Source of the DNA: Streptomyces sp. T12
GTDB taxonomy: Bacteria; Actinomycetota; Actinomycetes; Streptomycetales; Streptomycetaceae
NCBI RefSeq assembly: GCF_028736035.1
Contig: NZ_CP117866.1
Coordinates: forward strand, 2,728,001-2,792,000
Reading direction: 5' to 3'
DNA: 64,000 nt
Below the pieces are notes generated by a model. That model was not told where the DNA came from, searched no databases, and was given only the letters and a program-made list of their open reading frames with translations. Made by a program: the position numbers and the translations under genes. Each line of letters starts with the position of its first letter. Within the stretch, counting starts at the first letter, position 1. Shown in pieces: positions 16,138 to 25,191 of the stretch.

Positions 16138-17483
16138 GTGCGGTAGTTCCACCGGGCGCCGTCCGTCACGAGCTCCTTCACGGCGCTCACGAACCGCTCG
16201 ACGTGCTCGTCCGGCGTACCGGCCCCGAAGCTCACCCGGATCGCGTTGAGGGACTTCTCACCGGGAGCCGCCTCGGGGGCGCCGCACTCGCCCTGCGTCT
16301 GCGGGTCGCTGCCCAGCAGCGTCCGGACCAGCGGGTGGGCGCAGAACAGCCCGTCGCGCACCCCGATGCCGTACTCGGCGGAGAGCGCGGCGGCGAAGTG
16401 GGAGCTGTTCCAGCCCTCGACGACGAAGGAGATCACGCCGACGCGGGGGGCGTCGTCGCCGAAGAGGGAGAGGATGCGGACCTCGGGCACCTCGGCGAGA
16501 CCCGCGCGCACCTTCTCGATCAGGTACTGCTCACGGGCGACCAGCGTGTCGAAGCCCGCCTCCGCCAGGGCCTTGCAGGCGGAGGCGATGGAGTAGGCGC
16601 CGATGACGTTCGGGGAGCCGGCCTCGTGCCGGGCGGCGCTCTCGTGCCACTCGACGTCCACTCCCCCGTCCTCGCGCCGGGTGACCTTGCGGCTGGCGCC
16701 GCCGCCCGCGAGGTACGGCTCGGCCTCGCGCAGCCAGTCGGTACGGCCGGCCAGGACGCCGGAGCCGAAGGGGGCGTACAGCTTGTGGCCGGAGAAGGCG
16801 ACCCAGTCGACGTCGAGTTCCTGGAGGCTCACCGGGTGGTGCGGGGCCAGCTGGGCGGCGTCGAGCACGATCCGGGCGCCGTGCGCGTGGGCGGCGGCGG
16901 CCAGCTCGCGGACCGGCCACAGCTCGCCGGTGACGTTCGAGGCGCCGGTGACGCAGACCAGGGCCGGGCCGTAGCCCCCTTCAATCGACACAGTGCGGTC
17001 GGCGAGGGCGCGCTCCAGGGTCTCGACGGCCTGGCGCGGGGTGCGGGGCGCGTCGAGGTAGGTGACGCGGGCGTCGCGCCAGGGCAGCAGGGAGGCGTGG
17101 TGCTCGGTCTCGAAGACGAAGACCTGGCAGTCGGCCGGGAGGGCGGCGGCGAGCAGGTTCAGCGAGTCGGTGGTGGACCGGGTGAACACCACCTGGTCGG
17201 TGTCCCGGCAGTCGAGGAACTCGGCGACCGTCCTGCGGGCGTTCTCGAACAGGTCGGTGGAGAGCTGGGAGAGGTAGCCGGCACCGCGGTGGACGCTGCC
17301 GTAGTACGGCGCGTAGGCGGCGACGTCGTCCCAGACGCGCTGGAGGGCCGGGGCGCTGGCGGCGTAGTCGAGCGCGGCGTAGGTGACCTCGCCGCCGGTG
17401 ACCAGCGGGACGGTGACATCACGGCCCAGAACGGGCAGCGGGGCGCAAATGGTCTGGGCGGCGGCAGCGGTGGAGACAGACAT
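16101..17483 (-). CDS. Cysteine desulfurase-like class V aminotransferase under SAM riboswitch control
   Basis: A 460-residue PLP enzyme of fold type I. The Schiff-base lysine is in VAFSGHKLYAPFGSG, and TEHHASLLPW and VTGASNVTGELWPV match class V enzymes. GLFCAHP in the C-terminal domain places a Cys where group II (SufS-type) desulfurases have theirs. A SAM-IV riboswitch and a tiny uORF lie upstream on the same strand, which ties the gene to sulfur or methionine metabolism. Whether it acts as a desulfurase, a cysteine lyase or a related enzyme is not settled by sequence. Its C-terminus is about 50 residues longer than typical SufS. Confidence 0.85.
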   Translation of the reverse strand: MSVSTAAAAQTICAPLPVLGRDVTVPLVTGGEVTYAALDYAASAPALQRVWDDVAAYAPYYGSVHRGAGYLSQLSTDLFENARRTVAEFLDCRDTDQVVFTRSTTDSLNLLAAALPADCQVFVFETEHHASLLPWRDARVTYLDAPRTPRQAVETLERALADRTVSIEGGYGPALVCVTGASNVTGELWPVRELAAAAHAHGARIVLDAAQLAPHHPVSLQELDVDWVAFSGHKLYAPFGSGVLAGRTDWLREAEPYLAGGGASRKVTRREDGGVDVEWHESAARHEAGSPNVIGAYSIASACKALAEAGFDTLVAREQYLIEKVRAGLAEVPEVRILSLFGDDAPRVGVISFVVEGWNSSHFAAALSAEYGIGVRDGLFCAHPLVRTLLGSDPQTQGECGAPEAAPGEKSLNAIRVSFGAGTPDEHVERFVSAVKELVTDGARWNYRTQDGRCVPDTSA

Positions 17484-17501
17484 GGCGAACTCCCGTGAGG
17501 G

Positions 17502-17522
17502 GCATGCGAGTTGAAGGCATGC
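17502..17522 (-). promoter_or_regulatory. Paired GCATGC sites in the leader of the desulfurase-like gene
   Basis: GCATGC occurs at 17502-17507 and 17517-17522, 15 bases apart, just upstream of the ribosome-binding site. This could be an operator or an RNA hairpin in the riboswitch leader. Function unproved. Confidence 0.35.
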
Positions 17523-17564
17523 GGAGAAGAGAAAAAGGGTGCGCGGAGGCGGGGCTCGGCGGCC

Positions 17565-17585
17565 CTATCGCATTCGCTTGCTCAC
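17565..17585 (-). CDS. Six-codon upstream ORF after the SAM-IV riboswitch
   Basis: GTG AGC AAG CGA ATG CGA TAG would encode MSKRMR. GAGGGAG lies 6 bases before the GTG, a good ribosome-binding site. That site is paired in a strong hairpin: CUCGAA and ACCAGG on one side, CCUGGU and UUCGAG on the other, spanning about 17594-17624. This suggests that ligand binding alters translation of the uORF, and through it the main gene starting at 17483. Too short for a stable protein; a regulatory role is inferred. Confidence 0.5.
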   Translation of the reverse strand: MSKRMR

Positions 17586-17627
17586 GGAAGACTCCCTCGA
17601 ACGACCAGGACCCCTGGTTTCGAGAGG

Positions 17628-17744
17628 GGCCCGCGCTTGCCGTAGACCTCGCTGCCTACGGCCTGGTCTTCACCCGGGGCACCCCGCCACGGACGGAGGG
17701 TTGCCGGACAGTCGGCCGGGGCCTCATGACTGTCACTCATGACC
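17628..17744 (-). ncRNA. SAM-IV riboswitch
   Basis: On the minus strand the RNA begins GGUCAUGAGUGACAG and continues with CCGGCAACCCUCC, GGGGUGCCCCGGGUGAAGACC and a terminal GCAAGCGCGGGCC. This is the conserved SAM-IV layout (SAM-I-like ligand core plus the family's extra hairpins and pseudoknot segments) known from Streptomyces and relatives. The length of about 117 nt fits. It lies 145 bases before the cysteine desulfurase-like gene on the same strand. High S-adenosylmethionine is expected to turn the gene down. Confidence 0.85.
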
Positions 17745-17780
17745 TGGTCCAACATCCTGCCATACGATCTTCGATGCGCA

Positions 17781-17811
17781 AGGGCGCAGTCCGGATCCTG
17801 GACTGCGCCCT
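17781..17811 (-). terminator. Terminator after trpD
   Basis: AGGGCGCAGTCC (17781-17792) and GGACTGCGCCCT (17800-17811) form a perfect 12-bp stem with a 7-base loop, 19 bases past the trpD stop. It separates trpD from the SAM-IV riboswitch transcript. Confidence 0.75.
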
Positions 17812-17829
17812 GCGTCACATGCTGCCGGA

Positions 17830-18894
17830 TCAGGCGTTGCTGGCAGCCACCCACCGGTCGAGGGTCCGCTTCGCCGCGCCCGAGTCGATCGACTCCGCCG
17901 CCCTCGCCATGCCGAGCCGGATCTGCTCCGTGAGCGGGGCATCCGTGGGCTCCAACGCCACCAGCGCCGCCGCCGAGTTGAGCAGTACGGCGTCCCGCAC
18001 CGGCCCTGTCTCGCCGTCCAGGAGACGCCGGGCGACCTCCGCGTTGTACGACGCGTCCGCGCCGCGCAGCGCCTCCACGGGCACCAGGTCGAGGCCGACG
18101 TCGCGCGGGTCGAAGGCCTCCTCGGTCACCTTGCCGTCGCGGACCACCCACACCCGCGAGGTGGCTGTCGTAGTGAGCTCGTCGAGGCCGTCGTCGCCGC
18201 GGAACACGAGCGCCGACGAGCCGCGCTCGGCCAGGACGCCGGCGATGAGCCCCGCCATCCGGGTGTCGAAGCAGCCGACGGCCGAGGCGGTGACGCGGGC
18301 GGGGTTGGTCAGCGGGCCGAGGAGGTTGAAGGAGGTCGGGATGCCCAGGTCCCGCCGTACGCCACCGACGAACCGCATCGAGGGGTGGAACTTGGCGGCG
18401 AAGCAGAAGGTGATGCCGGCCTCGTCCACCACCCGCGCCACGCCCTGAGGCGACAGGTCCAGGTTGATGCCGAGCTTCTCCAGCACGTCGGACGAGCCGC
18501 TCGCCGAGGACGACGCCCGGTTGCCGTGCTTGACGACCTTCGCCCCGGCGCCCGCGATCACGATGGCGGACATCGTCGAGATGTTGACCGTCTTGGCCCG
18601 GTCGCCACCCGTGCCGACGATGTCGACGGCCGGGCCGGGGATGTCCAGCGGCTGCGCGTGGGCGTACATCGCCTCGACGAGGCCGTTGATCTCCTCGACC
18701 GTCTCGCCCTTGGCCCGCAGGGCCACCATGAAGCCCGCGATCTGGGCGTCCGAGGCCTCGCCGCTCATGAAGCGGTCCATCGCCCATGCCGTGTCGCCGG
18801 CGCTCAGGTCCTGTCCGCCGAGCAGGGCGCTCAACACCTCGGGCCAGGAACGGCCCGCCGCGGTGTCGCCTCCAGCGGGGGTCACAGCGCTCAT
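17830..18894 (-). CDS. trpD: Anthranilate phosphoribosyltransferase
   Basis: A 354-residue enzyme of the nucleoside phosphorylase type III fold. It joins anthranilate and PRPP in tryptophan synthesis. Visible motifs are [19 protein letters not shown] (PRPP and anthranilate site), [21 protein letters not shown] and LLGPLTNPA. No other trp genes are near, as usual in actinobacteria. A hairpin terminator follows. The position next to the qcr genes matches the mycobacterial arrangement as I recall it. Confidence 0.95.
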   Translation of the reverse strand: MSAVTPAGGDTAAGRSWPEVLSALLGGQDLSAGDTAWAMDRFMSGEASDAQIAGFMVALRAKGETVEEINGLVEAMYAHAQPLDIPGPAVDIVGTGGDRAKTVNISTMSAIVIAGAGAKVVKHGNRASSSASGSSDVLEKLGINLDLSPQGVARVVDEAGITFCFAAKFHPSMRFVGGVRRDLGIPTSFNLLGPLTNPARVTASAVGCFDTRMAGLIAGVLAERGSSALVFRGDDGLDELTTTATSRVWVVRDGKVTEEAFDPRDVGLDLVPVEALRGADASYNAEVARRLLDGETGPVRDAVLLNSAAALVALEPTDAPLTEQIRLGMARAAESIDSGAAKRTLDRWVAASNA

Positions 18895-19024
18895 AAGCCG
18901 CTCCTGGGTCAGTTGTGGTGTCCCGCTCTACGGGACGCGAGTCTCAACGGGTCCACCCTATCCAGCCCCGGGGCACAGAGAAGCGCCCCGTCCGAACACC
19001 GGACGGCTCGTCTCCCCGCACGGC

Positions 19025-19058
19025 GAAGGGCCCCGTCCGCAATCGGACGGGGCCCTTC
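19025..19058 (-). terminator. Terminator after qcrB
   Basis: GAAGGGCCCCGTCCG (19025-19039) and CGGACGGGGCCCTTC (19044-19058) pair perfectly over 15 bp with a 4-base loop, just past the qcrB stop. A weaker 7-bp stem follows at 18988-19006. No clear U-tract. Confidence 0.75.
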
Positions 19059-19083
19059 AACCGTGGCGTGGCTGGCGCAGCGA

Positions 19084-20727
19084 TCAGTGGTGGCCGTGGC
19101 CGCTCGTGATCTCCTTGTACTCCTCGACGGTCGGCTTCGGGATCTGGCCGTCCTCGTCGAAGTACGCCTTGCTGAGCTTGGCGCGCAGCTTCTCGGAGCC
19201 CTTCACCTTGCGCTCGACGCCGTTCTCGTCGACCGTCGGGCCGATCTCGAGCGGCTTGTACTGCTCGTGCGCGGTGAGGGTGTACAGCGCGTCCTGACTG
19301 AGCGGCTCGTGCACCTCGATGAACTCACCGTGCGGCAGGCGCTTGATGATGCCCGACTCGCGGCCGTGCAGCACCTTGTCCTTGTCCCGGCGCTGCAGGC
19401 CGAGGCAGATCCGCTTGGTGATGATGAAGGCGAGGACCGGCACGACGAAGAAGCCGATCCGGACGAACCAGGTGACCGCGTTGATCGACAGGTGGAAGTG
19501 CGTGGCCCACAGGTCGTTGCCACCACCGACGAGCAGCAGCAGGTACAGCGACATCCAGGCGACACCGAAGGCCGTGCGGGTCGGGGCGTTGCGCGGGCGG
19601 TCCAGGATGTGGTGCTCGCTCTTGTCGCCGGTGATCCAGGCCTCGATGAACGGGTAGACCGCGATCGCCACTAGGACCAGCGGGAAGATCACCAACGGGA
19701 TGAACACACCCAGGACGAGCGTGTGACCCCAGAAGTCGATCTCCCAACCCGGCATGAAGCGGATCAGACCCTCGGAGAAGCCCATGTACCAGTCGGGCTG
19801 GGCGCCAGTGGACACCTGGTCCGGACGGTAGGGGCCCATGGCCCAGATCGGGTTGATCTGGGCGATCGCCGAGAGGGCCGCGATGACACCGAAGACCAGG
19901 AAGAAGAAGCCTCCGGCCTTGGCCATGTAGACCGGCATCAGCGGCATGCCGACGACGTTCTTGTTGGTCTTTCCAGGCCCCGCGAACTGCGTGTGCTTGT
20001 GGTAGAAGACCAGGATCAGGTGGCCGACCACCAGGCCGAGCATGATGCCCGGCAGCAGCAGGATGTGGATCGAGTAGAAGCGGGCCACGAAGTCGCCGCC
20101 CGGGAACTCGCCGCCGAAGAGGAAGAACGACAGGTACGTGCCGACGATCGGCACGGACAGGACCGCGCCTTCCATGAAGCGGACACCGGTGCCGGAGAGC
20201 AGGTCGTCCGGGAGCGAGTAGCCGGTGAAACCGGTGAACATGCCCAGGACGAACAGCAGGAAGCCGAACAGCCAGTTGATCTCACGCGGCTTGCGGAACG
20301 CGCCGGTGAAGAACACACGCATCATGTGCACGAACATGCCGGCGAGGAAGATCAGCGCGGCCCAGTGGTGGATCTGCCGGATGAGCAGACCACCGCGCAC
20401 GTCGAAGGAGATGTGCAGCGTCGAGCTGAACGCCTCACTCATCAGCTGTCCCTGCATCGGGACGTAACTGCCGTGGTACTCCACCTCGTTCATCGACGGG
20501 TGGAAGAACAGCGTCAGGTACACACCCGTGAGGATGATGATGATGAAGCTGTAGAGGCAGACCTCACCCAACATGAACGACCAGTGGTCGGGGAAGATCT
20601 TGCGCATGTTGGCCTTGGCCAGGGAGTAGATCCCGAGCCGACCGTCCGCCCAGTCGGCGACGCGCTCGCCGGCCGGCGCCTTGTCGCGCCGGTCTGCGTT
20701 GTTCGCGTTGTTCTCGTTGGTGCTCAT
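19084..20727 (-). CDS. qcrB: Cytochrome bc1 complex cytochrome b subunit
   Basis: A 547-residue membrane protein of the menaquinol:cytochrome c reductase. Heme-ligating histidines are visible in IRQIHHWAALIFLAGMFVHM and in SIHILLLPGIMLGLVVGHL. PDWYMGF corresponds to the PEWY quinol-oxidation motif. A C-terminal soluble extension of about 120 residues is typical of actinobacteria. The ATG at 20727 overlaps the qcrA stop by 4 bases, showing translational coupling in qcrC-qcrA-qcrB. Confidence 0.96.
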   Translation of the reverse strand: MSTNENNANNADRRDKAPAGERVADWADGRLGIYSLAKANMRKIFPDHWSFMLGEVCLYSFIIIILTGVYLTLFFHPSMNEVEYHGSYVPMQGQLMSEAFSSTLHISFDVRGGLLIRQIHHWAALIFLAGMFVHMMRVFFTGAFRKPREINWLFGFLLFVLGMFTGFTGYSLPDDLLSGTGVRFMEGAVLSVPIVGTYLSFFLFGGEFPGGDFVARFYSIHILLLPGIMLGLVVGHLILVFYHKHTQFAGPGKTNKNVVGMPLMPVYMAKAGGFFFLVFGVIAALSAIAQINPIWAMGPYRPDQVSTGAQPDWYMGFSEGLIRFMPGWEIDFWGHTLVLGVFIPLVIFPLVLVAIAVYPFIEAWITGDKSEHHILDRPRNAPTRTAFGVAWMSLYLLLLVGGGNDLWATHFHLSINAVTWFVRIGFFVVPVLAFIITKRICLGLQRRDKDKVLHGRESGIIKRLPHGEFIEVHEPLSQDALYTLTAHEQYKPLEIGPTVDENGVERKVKGSEKLRAKLSKAYFDEDGQIPKPTVEEYKEITSGHGHH

Positions 20728-21773
20728 CCGCGCTCCCAGAATGCAGGACCGACGGGCTCTTCGAAGTCGCCGAGCGCCTCGAGGTAGCCCTCGTCGTTCA
20801 CACCGATGCGCAACTGTGGCAGGGCGTGACCGGCCGGGCCGAAGATCACTCGGGCACCGTCGGAGAGGTCGAAGGTGGACTGGTGGCAGGGGCAGAGCAC
20901 GTGGTGCGTCTGCTGCTCGTACAGGGAGATCGGGCAACCGACGTGCGTGCAGATCTTCGAGTACGCGACGATGCCCTGGTAGGACCAGTCGAGCTCCTGC
21001 TTGTCCTTGATGTCGTCGGGCTGGAGCCGGACGATCATCAGGGCGGCCTTGGCGATCTCGGTCTGGAACTCGTGGTCGTGCTCCTCCAGGCCCTCCGGCT
21101 TGGCGAAGGTGAGGGAGCCGACCGCGACGTCCGAGGGACGCAGCGGCTCGTTGGTGTTCATGTTGACGAGCAGCTTGCCCTTGGACCACAGGGTGTGACG
21201 CAGCTTGGTGCCGGGCAGCGGGCCGAGGTCGCGCAGCAGGACGACGCCGGAGAGCGGGAACAGGGCCAGCGCGCCGAACATCGTGTTGCGGATCAGCTTG
21301 CGGCGACCGAGCGCCGACTCCTTGGCGCCCTGCCGGAAGTCGGCCATGACCTTGGCCTTGACCTCGGGCTCCGCCTCGATGGCGTGCCGGTCATCGGCGA
21401 CCTCCACGTCGGACATCAGGGTACGGGCCCAGTGGACCGCACCCGCGCCGATGCAGAACAGCGCCGCGCCGAGGGTCAGACCCAGCGCGAAGTTCAGCGC
21501 GTTGAGGTGACCGATCGGGAAGACGAAGACCGACTTGTCGTGCGGGATCGCGACGTACGAGGCGATGAAGCCGACGGTGGCCAGCATCGACACCGTGAAC
21601 AGCAGGGCGACCGTGCGCTCGGACCGCTTGGCGGCCCGCTCGTCGATGTCCTGGATCCGGTGCTCGTGGGGCGGCAGGCCGGGGTCGGCGAAGGGGTGCT
21701 TCTCGTCCGCTACCGCGACGGTGGCGTCCTGCTCAGCGGGCAGGTTCTCTTCTGGAATGTCTTGGCTACTCAT
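20724..21773 (-). CDS. qcrA: Cytochrome bc1 complex Rieske iron-sulfur subunit
   Basis: A 349-residue protein with a long acidic N-terminus, about three membrane segments (two early, one before the Rieske domain) and a C-terminal Rieske fold. The [2Fe-2S] ligands are in CTHVGCP and CPCHQS. The three-helix form is characteristic of actinobacterial QcrA. It overlaps both neighbours by 4 bases. Confidence 0.96.
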   Translation of the reverse strand: MSSQDIPEENLPAEQDATVAVADEKHPFADPGLPPHEHRIQDIDERAAKRSERTVALLFTVSMLATVGFIASYVAIPHDKSVFVFPIGHLNALNFALGLTLGAALFCIGAGAVHWARTLMSDVEVADDRHAIEAEPEVKAKVMADFRQGAKESALGRRKLIRNTMFGALALFPLSGVVLLRDLGPLPGTKLRHTLWSKGKLLVNMNTNEPLRPSDVAVGSLTFAKPEGLEEHDHEFQTEIAKAALMIVRLQPDDIKDKQELDWSYQGIVAYSKICTHVGCPISLYEQQTHHVLCPCHQSTFDLSDGARVIFGPAGHALPQLRIGVNDEGYLEALGDFEEPVGPAFWERG

Positions 21774-22582
21774 GACTTCTTGGCCTTTGCGGTCCGAGCG
21801 GCGACCCAGACGGCGACCGCGATCATGGCTCCGAGACCGAAGATCCAGGAGAAGAGGCCCTCAGTGACCGGCCCGAGGCCGCCCAGCTCCAGACCACCCG
21901 GATTCACCGTCTCATCGCTGTTGACCGCGTGCAGGTACGCGATGATGTCCTTCTTGTTCTGCTCCGACAGCGTGGTGTCGGGGAACGAAGGCATGTTCTG
22001 CGGGCCGGTCTGCATGGCCTCGTAGATGTGCTTCGGGTCGACACTCTCGAGCGTCGGCGCGAACTTGCCGTGCGTCAGCGCGCCGCCCTTGCCGGTGAAG
22101 TTGTGGCACTGGGCGCAGTTGTTGCGGAAGAGCTCGCCGCCCTTGGCGATGTCCGCACCCTCGGGGCCGTACTGCTCCTCGGTCGGGACGTTCGGGCCGG
22201 CGCCCAGCGAGGCGATGTACGCCGCGAGCTGGTCGATCTCGGCCTGCGAGTAGATGTTCTTCTTCGCCGGGACCTGGGCGCCCTGGGAGGTGGCGGCCGG
22301 CATACGGCCCGTCGAGACCTGGAAGTCGACGGCTGCGGCGCCGACGCCCACCAGGCTCGGACCGTCGGAGGTGCCCTGACCGCCGGTTCCGTGGCAGCTG
22401 GCGCAGCCGACGGTGTAGAGCTTCTTGCCCTCCTCGATGGTGAGGGACTGGGCGGATTCCTCGGCCTGCGCCTTGTCCGCGGGAGCGAACACGGCGTACA
22501 GCCCCCCCGTGCACGCCAGCGCGAGGAGTAGGACGACGACCGCCGCCAGCGGATGGCGTCGTCGTGCGGAGAGCTTTTTCAC
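21770..22582 (-). CDS. qcrC: Cytochrome bc1 complex diheme cytochrome c subunit
   Basis: A 270-residue protein with an N-terminal signal anchor and two heme c sites, CASCH and CAQCH, each in a cytochrome c domain. A C-terminal membrane helix (GLFSWIFGLGAMIAVAVWVAA) follows. The diheme form links the bc1 complex to the aa3 oxidase directly, since these bacteria lack soluble cytochrome c. First gene of the coupled qcrCAB set, 80 bases after ctaE. Confidence 0.96.
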   Translation of the reverse strand: MKKLSARRRHPLAAVVVLLLALACTGGLYAVFAPADKAQAEESAQSLTIEEGKKLYTVGCASCHGTGGQGTSDGPSLVGVGAAAVDFQVSTGRMPAATSQGAQVPAKKNIYSQAEIDQLAAYIASLGAGPNVPTEEQYGPEGADIAKGGELFRNNCAQCHNFTGKGGALTHGKFAPTLESVDPKHIYEAMQTGPQNMPSFPDTTLSEQNKKDIIAYLHAVNSDETVNPGGLELGGLGPVTEGLFSWIFGLGAMIAVAVWVAARTAKAKKS

Positions 22583-22662
22583 GGATTACCCCGGTGTCAG
22601 GATCTTCTGCGTCGATGCTTGCGGTGTGTGCGTTTGTGGAACGCGCGCGGGATCGGGCCCGG

Positions 22663-23283
22663 CTACTTGATCATGTAGATCGTGGCGAAGAGGCCGATCC
22701 AGACGACATCGACGAAGTGCCAGTAGTAGGACACGACGATCGCGGCGGTCGCCTGCTCGTGCGTGAACCTCTTCGCCGCGTAGGTGCGGCCGAGGACCAG
22801 CAGGAAGGCGATCAGACCGCCCGTCACGTGCAGGCCGTGGAAGCCGGTGGTCAGGTAGAAGACCGAGCCGTACGGGTCGGACGAGAGCGAGAGGCCCTCG
22901 TGCTTGACCAGCTCGGTGTACTCGTACACCTGACCGCCGATGAAGATCGCACCCATGATGAAGGTGACGATGAACCAGCCCCGGAGCTTCTTCACGTCAC
23001 CGCGCTCGGCGGCGAAGACGCCGAGCTGGCAGGTGAGGGAGGAGAGCACCAGGATCGTGGTGTTCGTCGCCGAGAACGGGAAGTTCAGGAAGTCCGCCTT
23101 CTCCTTCCAGAACTCGGGACCCGTCACCGATCGCAGGGTGAAGTACATCGCGAAGAGGGCCGCGAAGAACATCAGCTCGGAACTCAACCAGATGATGGTT
23201 CCGACGCTGGTGAGGTTCGGTCGGTTGACCGACGGGTGCGCGTGACCCTTGTCTACTGTCGTTGCTGTCGCCACGACCGACAT
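22663..23283 (-). CDS. ctaE: Cytochrome c oxidase subunit III
   Basis: A 206-residue protein with five membrane segments. [32 protein letters not shown] and [19 protein letters not shown] are typical of COX3. It starts at the ATG at 23283 and heads the ctaE-qcrCAB operon, supplying a subunit of the aa3 oxidase that joins the bc1 complex in a supercomplex. A divergent gene begins 145 bases away, so the operon promoter lies in that gap. Confidence 0.95.
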   Translation of the reverse strand: MSVVATATTVDKGHAHPSVNRPNLTSVGTIIWLSSELMFFAALFAMYFTLRSVTGPEFWKEKADFLNFPFSATNTTILVLSSLTCQLGVFAAERGDVKKLRGWFIVTFIMGAIFIGGQVYEYTELVKHEGLSLSSDPYGSVFYLTTGFHGLHVTGGLIAFLLVLGRTYAAKRFTHEQATAAIVVSYYWHFVDVVWIGLFATIYMIK

Positions 23284-23428
23284 TATGTCGGTCGCTTATC
23301 CCGCCCTCACTCCGGGGGGTGCCGTTCGGAGTGTCTTCCCCGTTCATACCGGTGTTGACGTGGTGTTCAAGGGAGTAGCATCCGGCCCAACGGGCCTGTC
23401 CTTACGACGCTGACGTCACGGAGGAACA

Positions 23429-23830
23429 ATGCAGCCGACCGCCACGGTGCTGGTCTACAGCGACGACTCCAACACCCGCGAGCAGGTGAGGCTGGCTACC
23501 GGGCGCCGGCCGGCTCCTGACGTGCCGGTAGTGGAGTTCGTGGAGTGCGCGACGCCGGCCGCGGTGCTGCGCGAGCTGGACAAGGGCGGCATCGACGTCT
23601 GTGTGCTGGACGGTGAGGCCGTGCCCATGGGGGGCATGGGGGTCTGCCGCCAGATCAAGGACGAGGTGTTCAACGCCCCGCCGGTGCTGCTGCTGATCGG
23701 GCGGCCGCAGGATGCGTGGCTGGCCACGTGGAGCCGGGCCGAGGCGGCGGTGACGTTGCCTGTGGAGCCGGTGGAGTTCGCGGCGGCGTTGGCATCTCTG
23801 TTGCGGACGAAGAGGCTTCAGAGCGCCTAG
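23429..23830 (+). CDS. Pseudo-receiver domain protein
   Basis: A 133-residue protein with CheY-like layout and GGAGGAAC before the ATG. The beta-3 Asp is kept in IDVCVLDGEA and an acidic pair appears early (YSDDSN). The conserved Lys before Pro near the end is missing (VTLPVEPVEF), and the alpha-4/beta-5 region is altered. This suggests a receiver-like domain that may not be phosphorylated in the standard way. No output domain is present. Divergent from ctaE, so a link to respiration is possible but unproved. Confidence 0.7.
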   Translation: MQPTATVLVYSDDSNTREQVRLATGRRPAPDVPVVEFVECATPAAVLRELDKGGIDVCVLDGEAVPMGGMGVCRQIKDEVFNAPPVLLLIGRPQDAWLATWSRAEAAVTLPVEPVEFAAALASLLRTKRLQSA

Positions 23831-23851
23831 GAGCTCGGGGGGCGGTCCCTC

Positions 23852-25114
23852 TCACACGCTCTGGGGCCTCAACCTCGCCCGCTCCGACGGGCTTGGGCCA
23901 TCAGGGGTACCGCCCACCAGGGCGCTGCCGCCCCGCCACTTCTTCCAGGGCAGGTTCCAGTCACCGAAGCCGTTGCCGAACGGTTCCATCGTGTTGCCGT
24001 ACGAGTTGATGACCTTGACGATGTCGCCCTCGCGGACGTTGTCGAAGAACCACTCGGCGTTGGCGGTGCTCATGCCGGTGCAGCCGTGGCTGACGTTGGC
24101 GTAGCCCTGGGAGCCGACCGACCAGGGGGCGGCGTGTACGTACTCGCCGCTCCAGGTCACGCGGGTGGCGTAGTAGACCGGTAGGTCGTACGAATCGGCG
24201 GAGCCCTCGGCTATGCCGATGCTGGTGCCGCGCATACGTACGAAGTACTCCTTGCCCAGGACGACCTTGACGCCGTTGCGGGTCTCGAAGCCGGGCTTGC
24301 CGGTCGTGACCGGTATCGACCTGACCTCCTCGCCGTTGCGGTAGAGCGTCAGCTGGTGGGACGCGGCGTCCGTGACGGCGATGACCTGGTCGCCGATGGT
24401 GATCGTCAGGGGCTTGACCTTGCCGCCCCAGAGGCGGTCGCTGACCTTGACGCCTTCGAGGTTGCTGCGGGCCCGGACCGTGGCGTGGGTGGGCCAGTAC
24501 TCCTTGGGGCGGTAGTGGAGTTCCTTGTCGTCCACCCAGTGCCAGGTGCCCTCCACGGCGGGCGTGGAGTCGACCTTGAGGGCCCGCTCGACTATCTGCC
24601 GCTGCTTCTTGTCCTTGACGGGCTGGTTCAGTTCGGCCGTGACGGGCTGGCCCACGCCGTAGGTGCCCGCCTTGGGGCCGAACTCCACCGTCAGGTGCTT
24701 CTTGGTGGTCGGCTTGCTGGTGTCGAAGGTGAGGAGCTTGCGGCCGGGGGCGCCGTCCTCGTCCTCGGTGCTCACCCGCACCGTGTAGCGGGCGTTGGCG
24801 GCCAGCGGGGAGGTGCTGTGCCAGCGGGTGCCGTCGGCGGAGAGTTCGCCCGCCACGTAGCGTCCTGCGGCGTCCCTGGCGGTGACGTCCGTGATGCGGC
24901 CGTCGGAGTCCTCCGCGGTGATCTCCAGGGGCTTGTCGGGGTCGGCCTTCTTGCCGTCGCCCGTGGGGCCGTTGAAGGCGATCTGGTCGGCCGCGTCGTA
25001 GGGCTCGGCGGCCAGGGGGTTGCCGTCGCTGCTGCAGCCGGCGGCGCTCGCGCCTATCGCGATCAGCAGGAGCGAGCAGCCTATGACGGTGCTCGTGCGC
25101 GGTGTTTTGCTCAT
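23852..25114 (-). CDS. Lipoprotein L,D-transpeptidase
   Basis: A 420-residue exported lipoprotein with lipobox SAAGCSSD. Two Ig-like regions occupy about residues 45-240. The C-terminal YkuD catalytic domain contains YVHAAPWSVG and NVSHGCTGMS, where His and Cys form the active site of the 3-3 crosslinking enzyme. This fits the LdtMt2-type family of actinobacteria. It lies between the two respiratory blocks but is transcribed alone, after a strong terminator behind ctaF. Confidence 0.93.
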   Translation of the reverse strand: MSKTPRTSTVIGCSLLLIAIGASAAGCSSDGNPLAAEPYDAADQIAFNGPTGDGKKADPDKPLEITAEDSDGRITDVTARDAAGRYVAGELSADGTRWHSTSPLAANARYTVRVSTEDEDGAPGRKLLTFDTSKPTTKKHLTVEFGPKAGTYGVGQPVTAELNQPVKDKKQRQIVERALKVDSTPAVEGTWHWVDDKELHYRPKEYWPTHATVRARSNLEGVKVSDRLWGGKVKPLTITIGDQVIAVTDAASHQLTLYRNGEEVRSIPVTTGKPGFETRNGVKVVLGKEYFVRMRGTSIGIAEGSADSYDLPVYYATRVTWSGEYVHAAPWSVGSQGYANVSHGCTGMSTANAEWFFDNVREGDIVKVINSYGNTMEPFGNGFGDWNLPWKKWRGGSALVGGTPDGPSPSERARLRPQSV

Positions 25115-25191
25115 GGCCTCACGCTAGGAAGCCGCGTCACCCACGGCGCGCCGGGTAATGCGTACGGGTGACGCCGATTGCTGCAAAAGCG

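Noticed and set aside
17586..18787. Long minus-strand frame running across trpD, the terminator and the SAM-IV riboswitch
   Set aside because: It is out of frame with trpD and crosses a strong terminator and a structured RNA.
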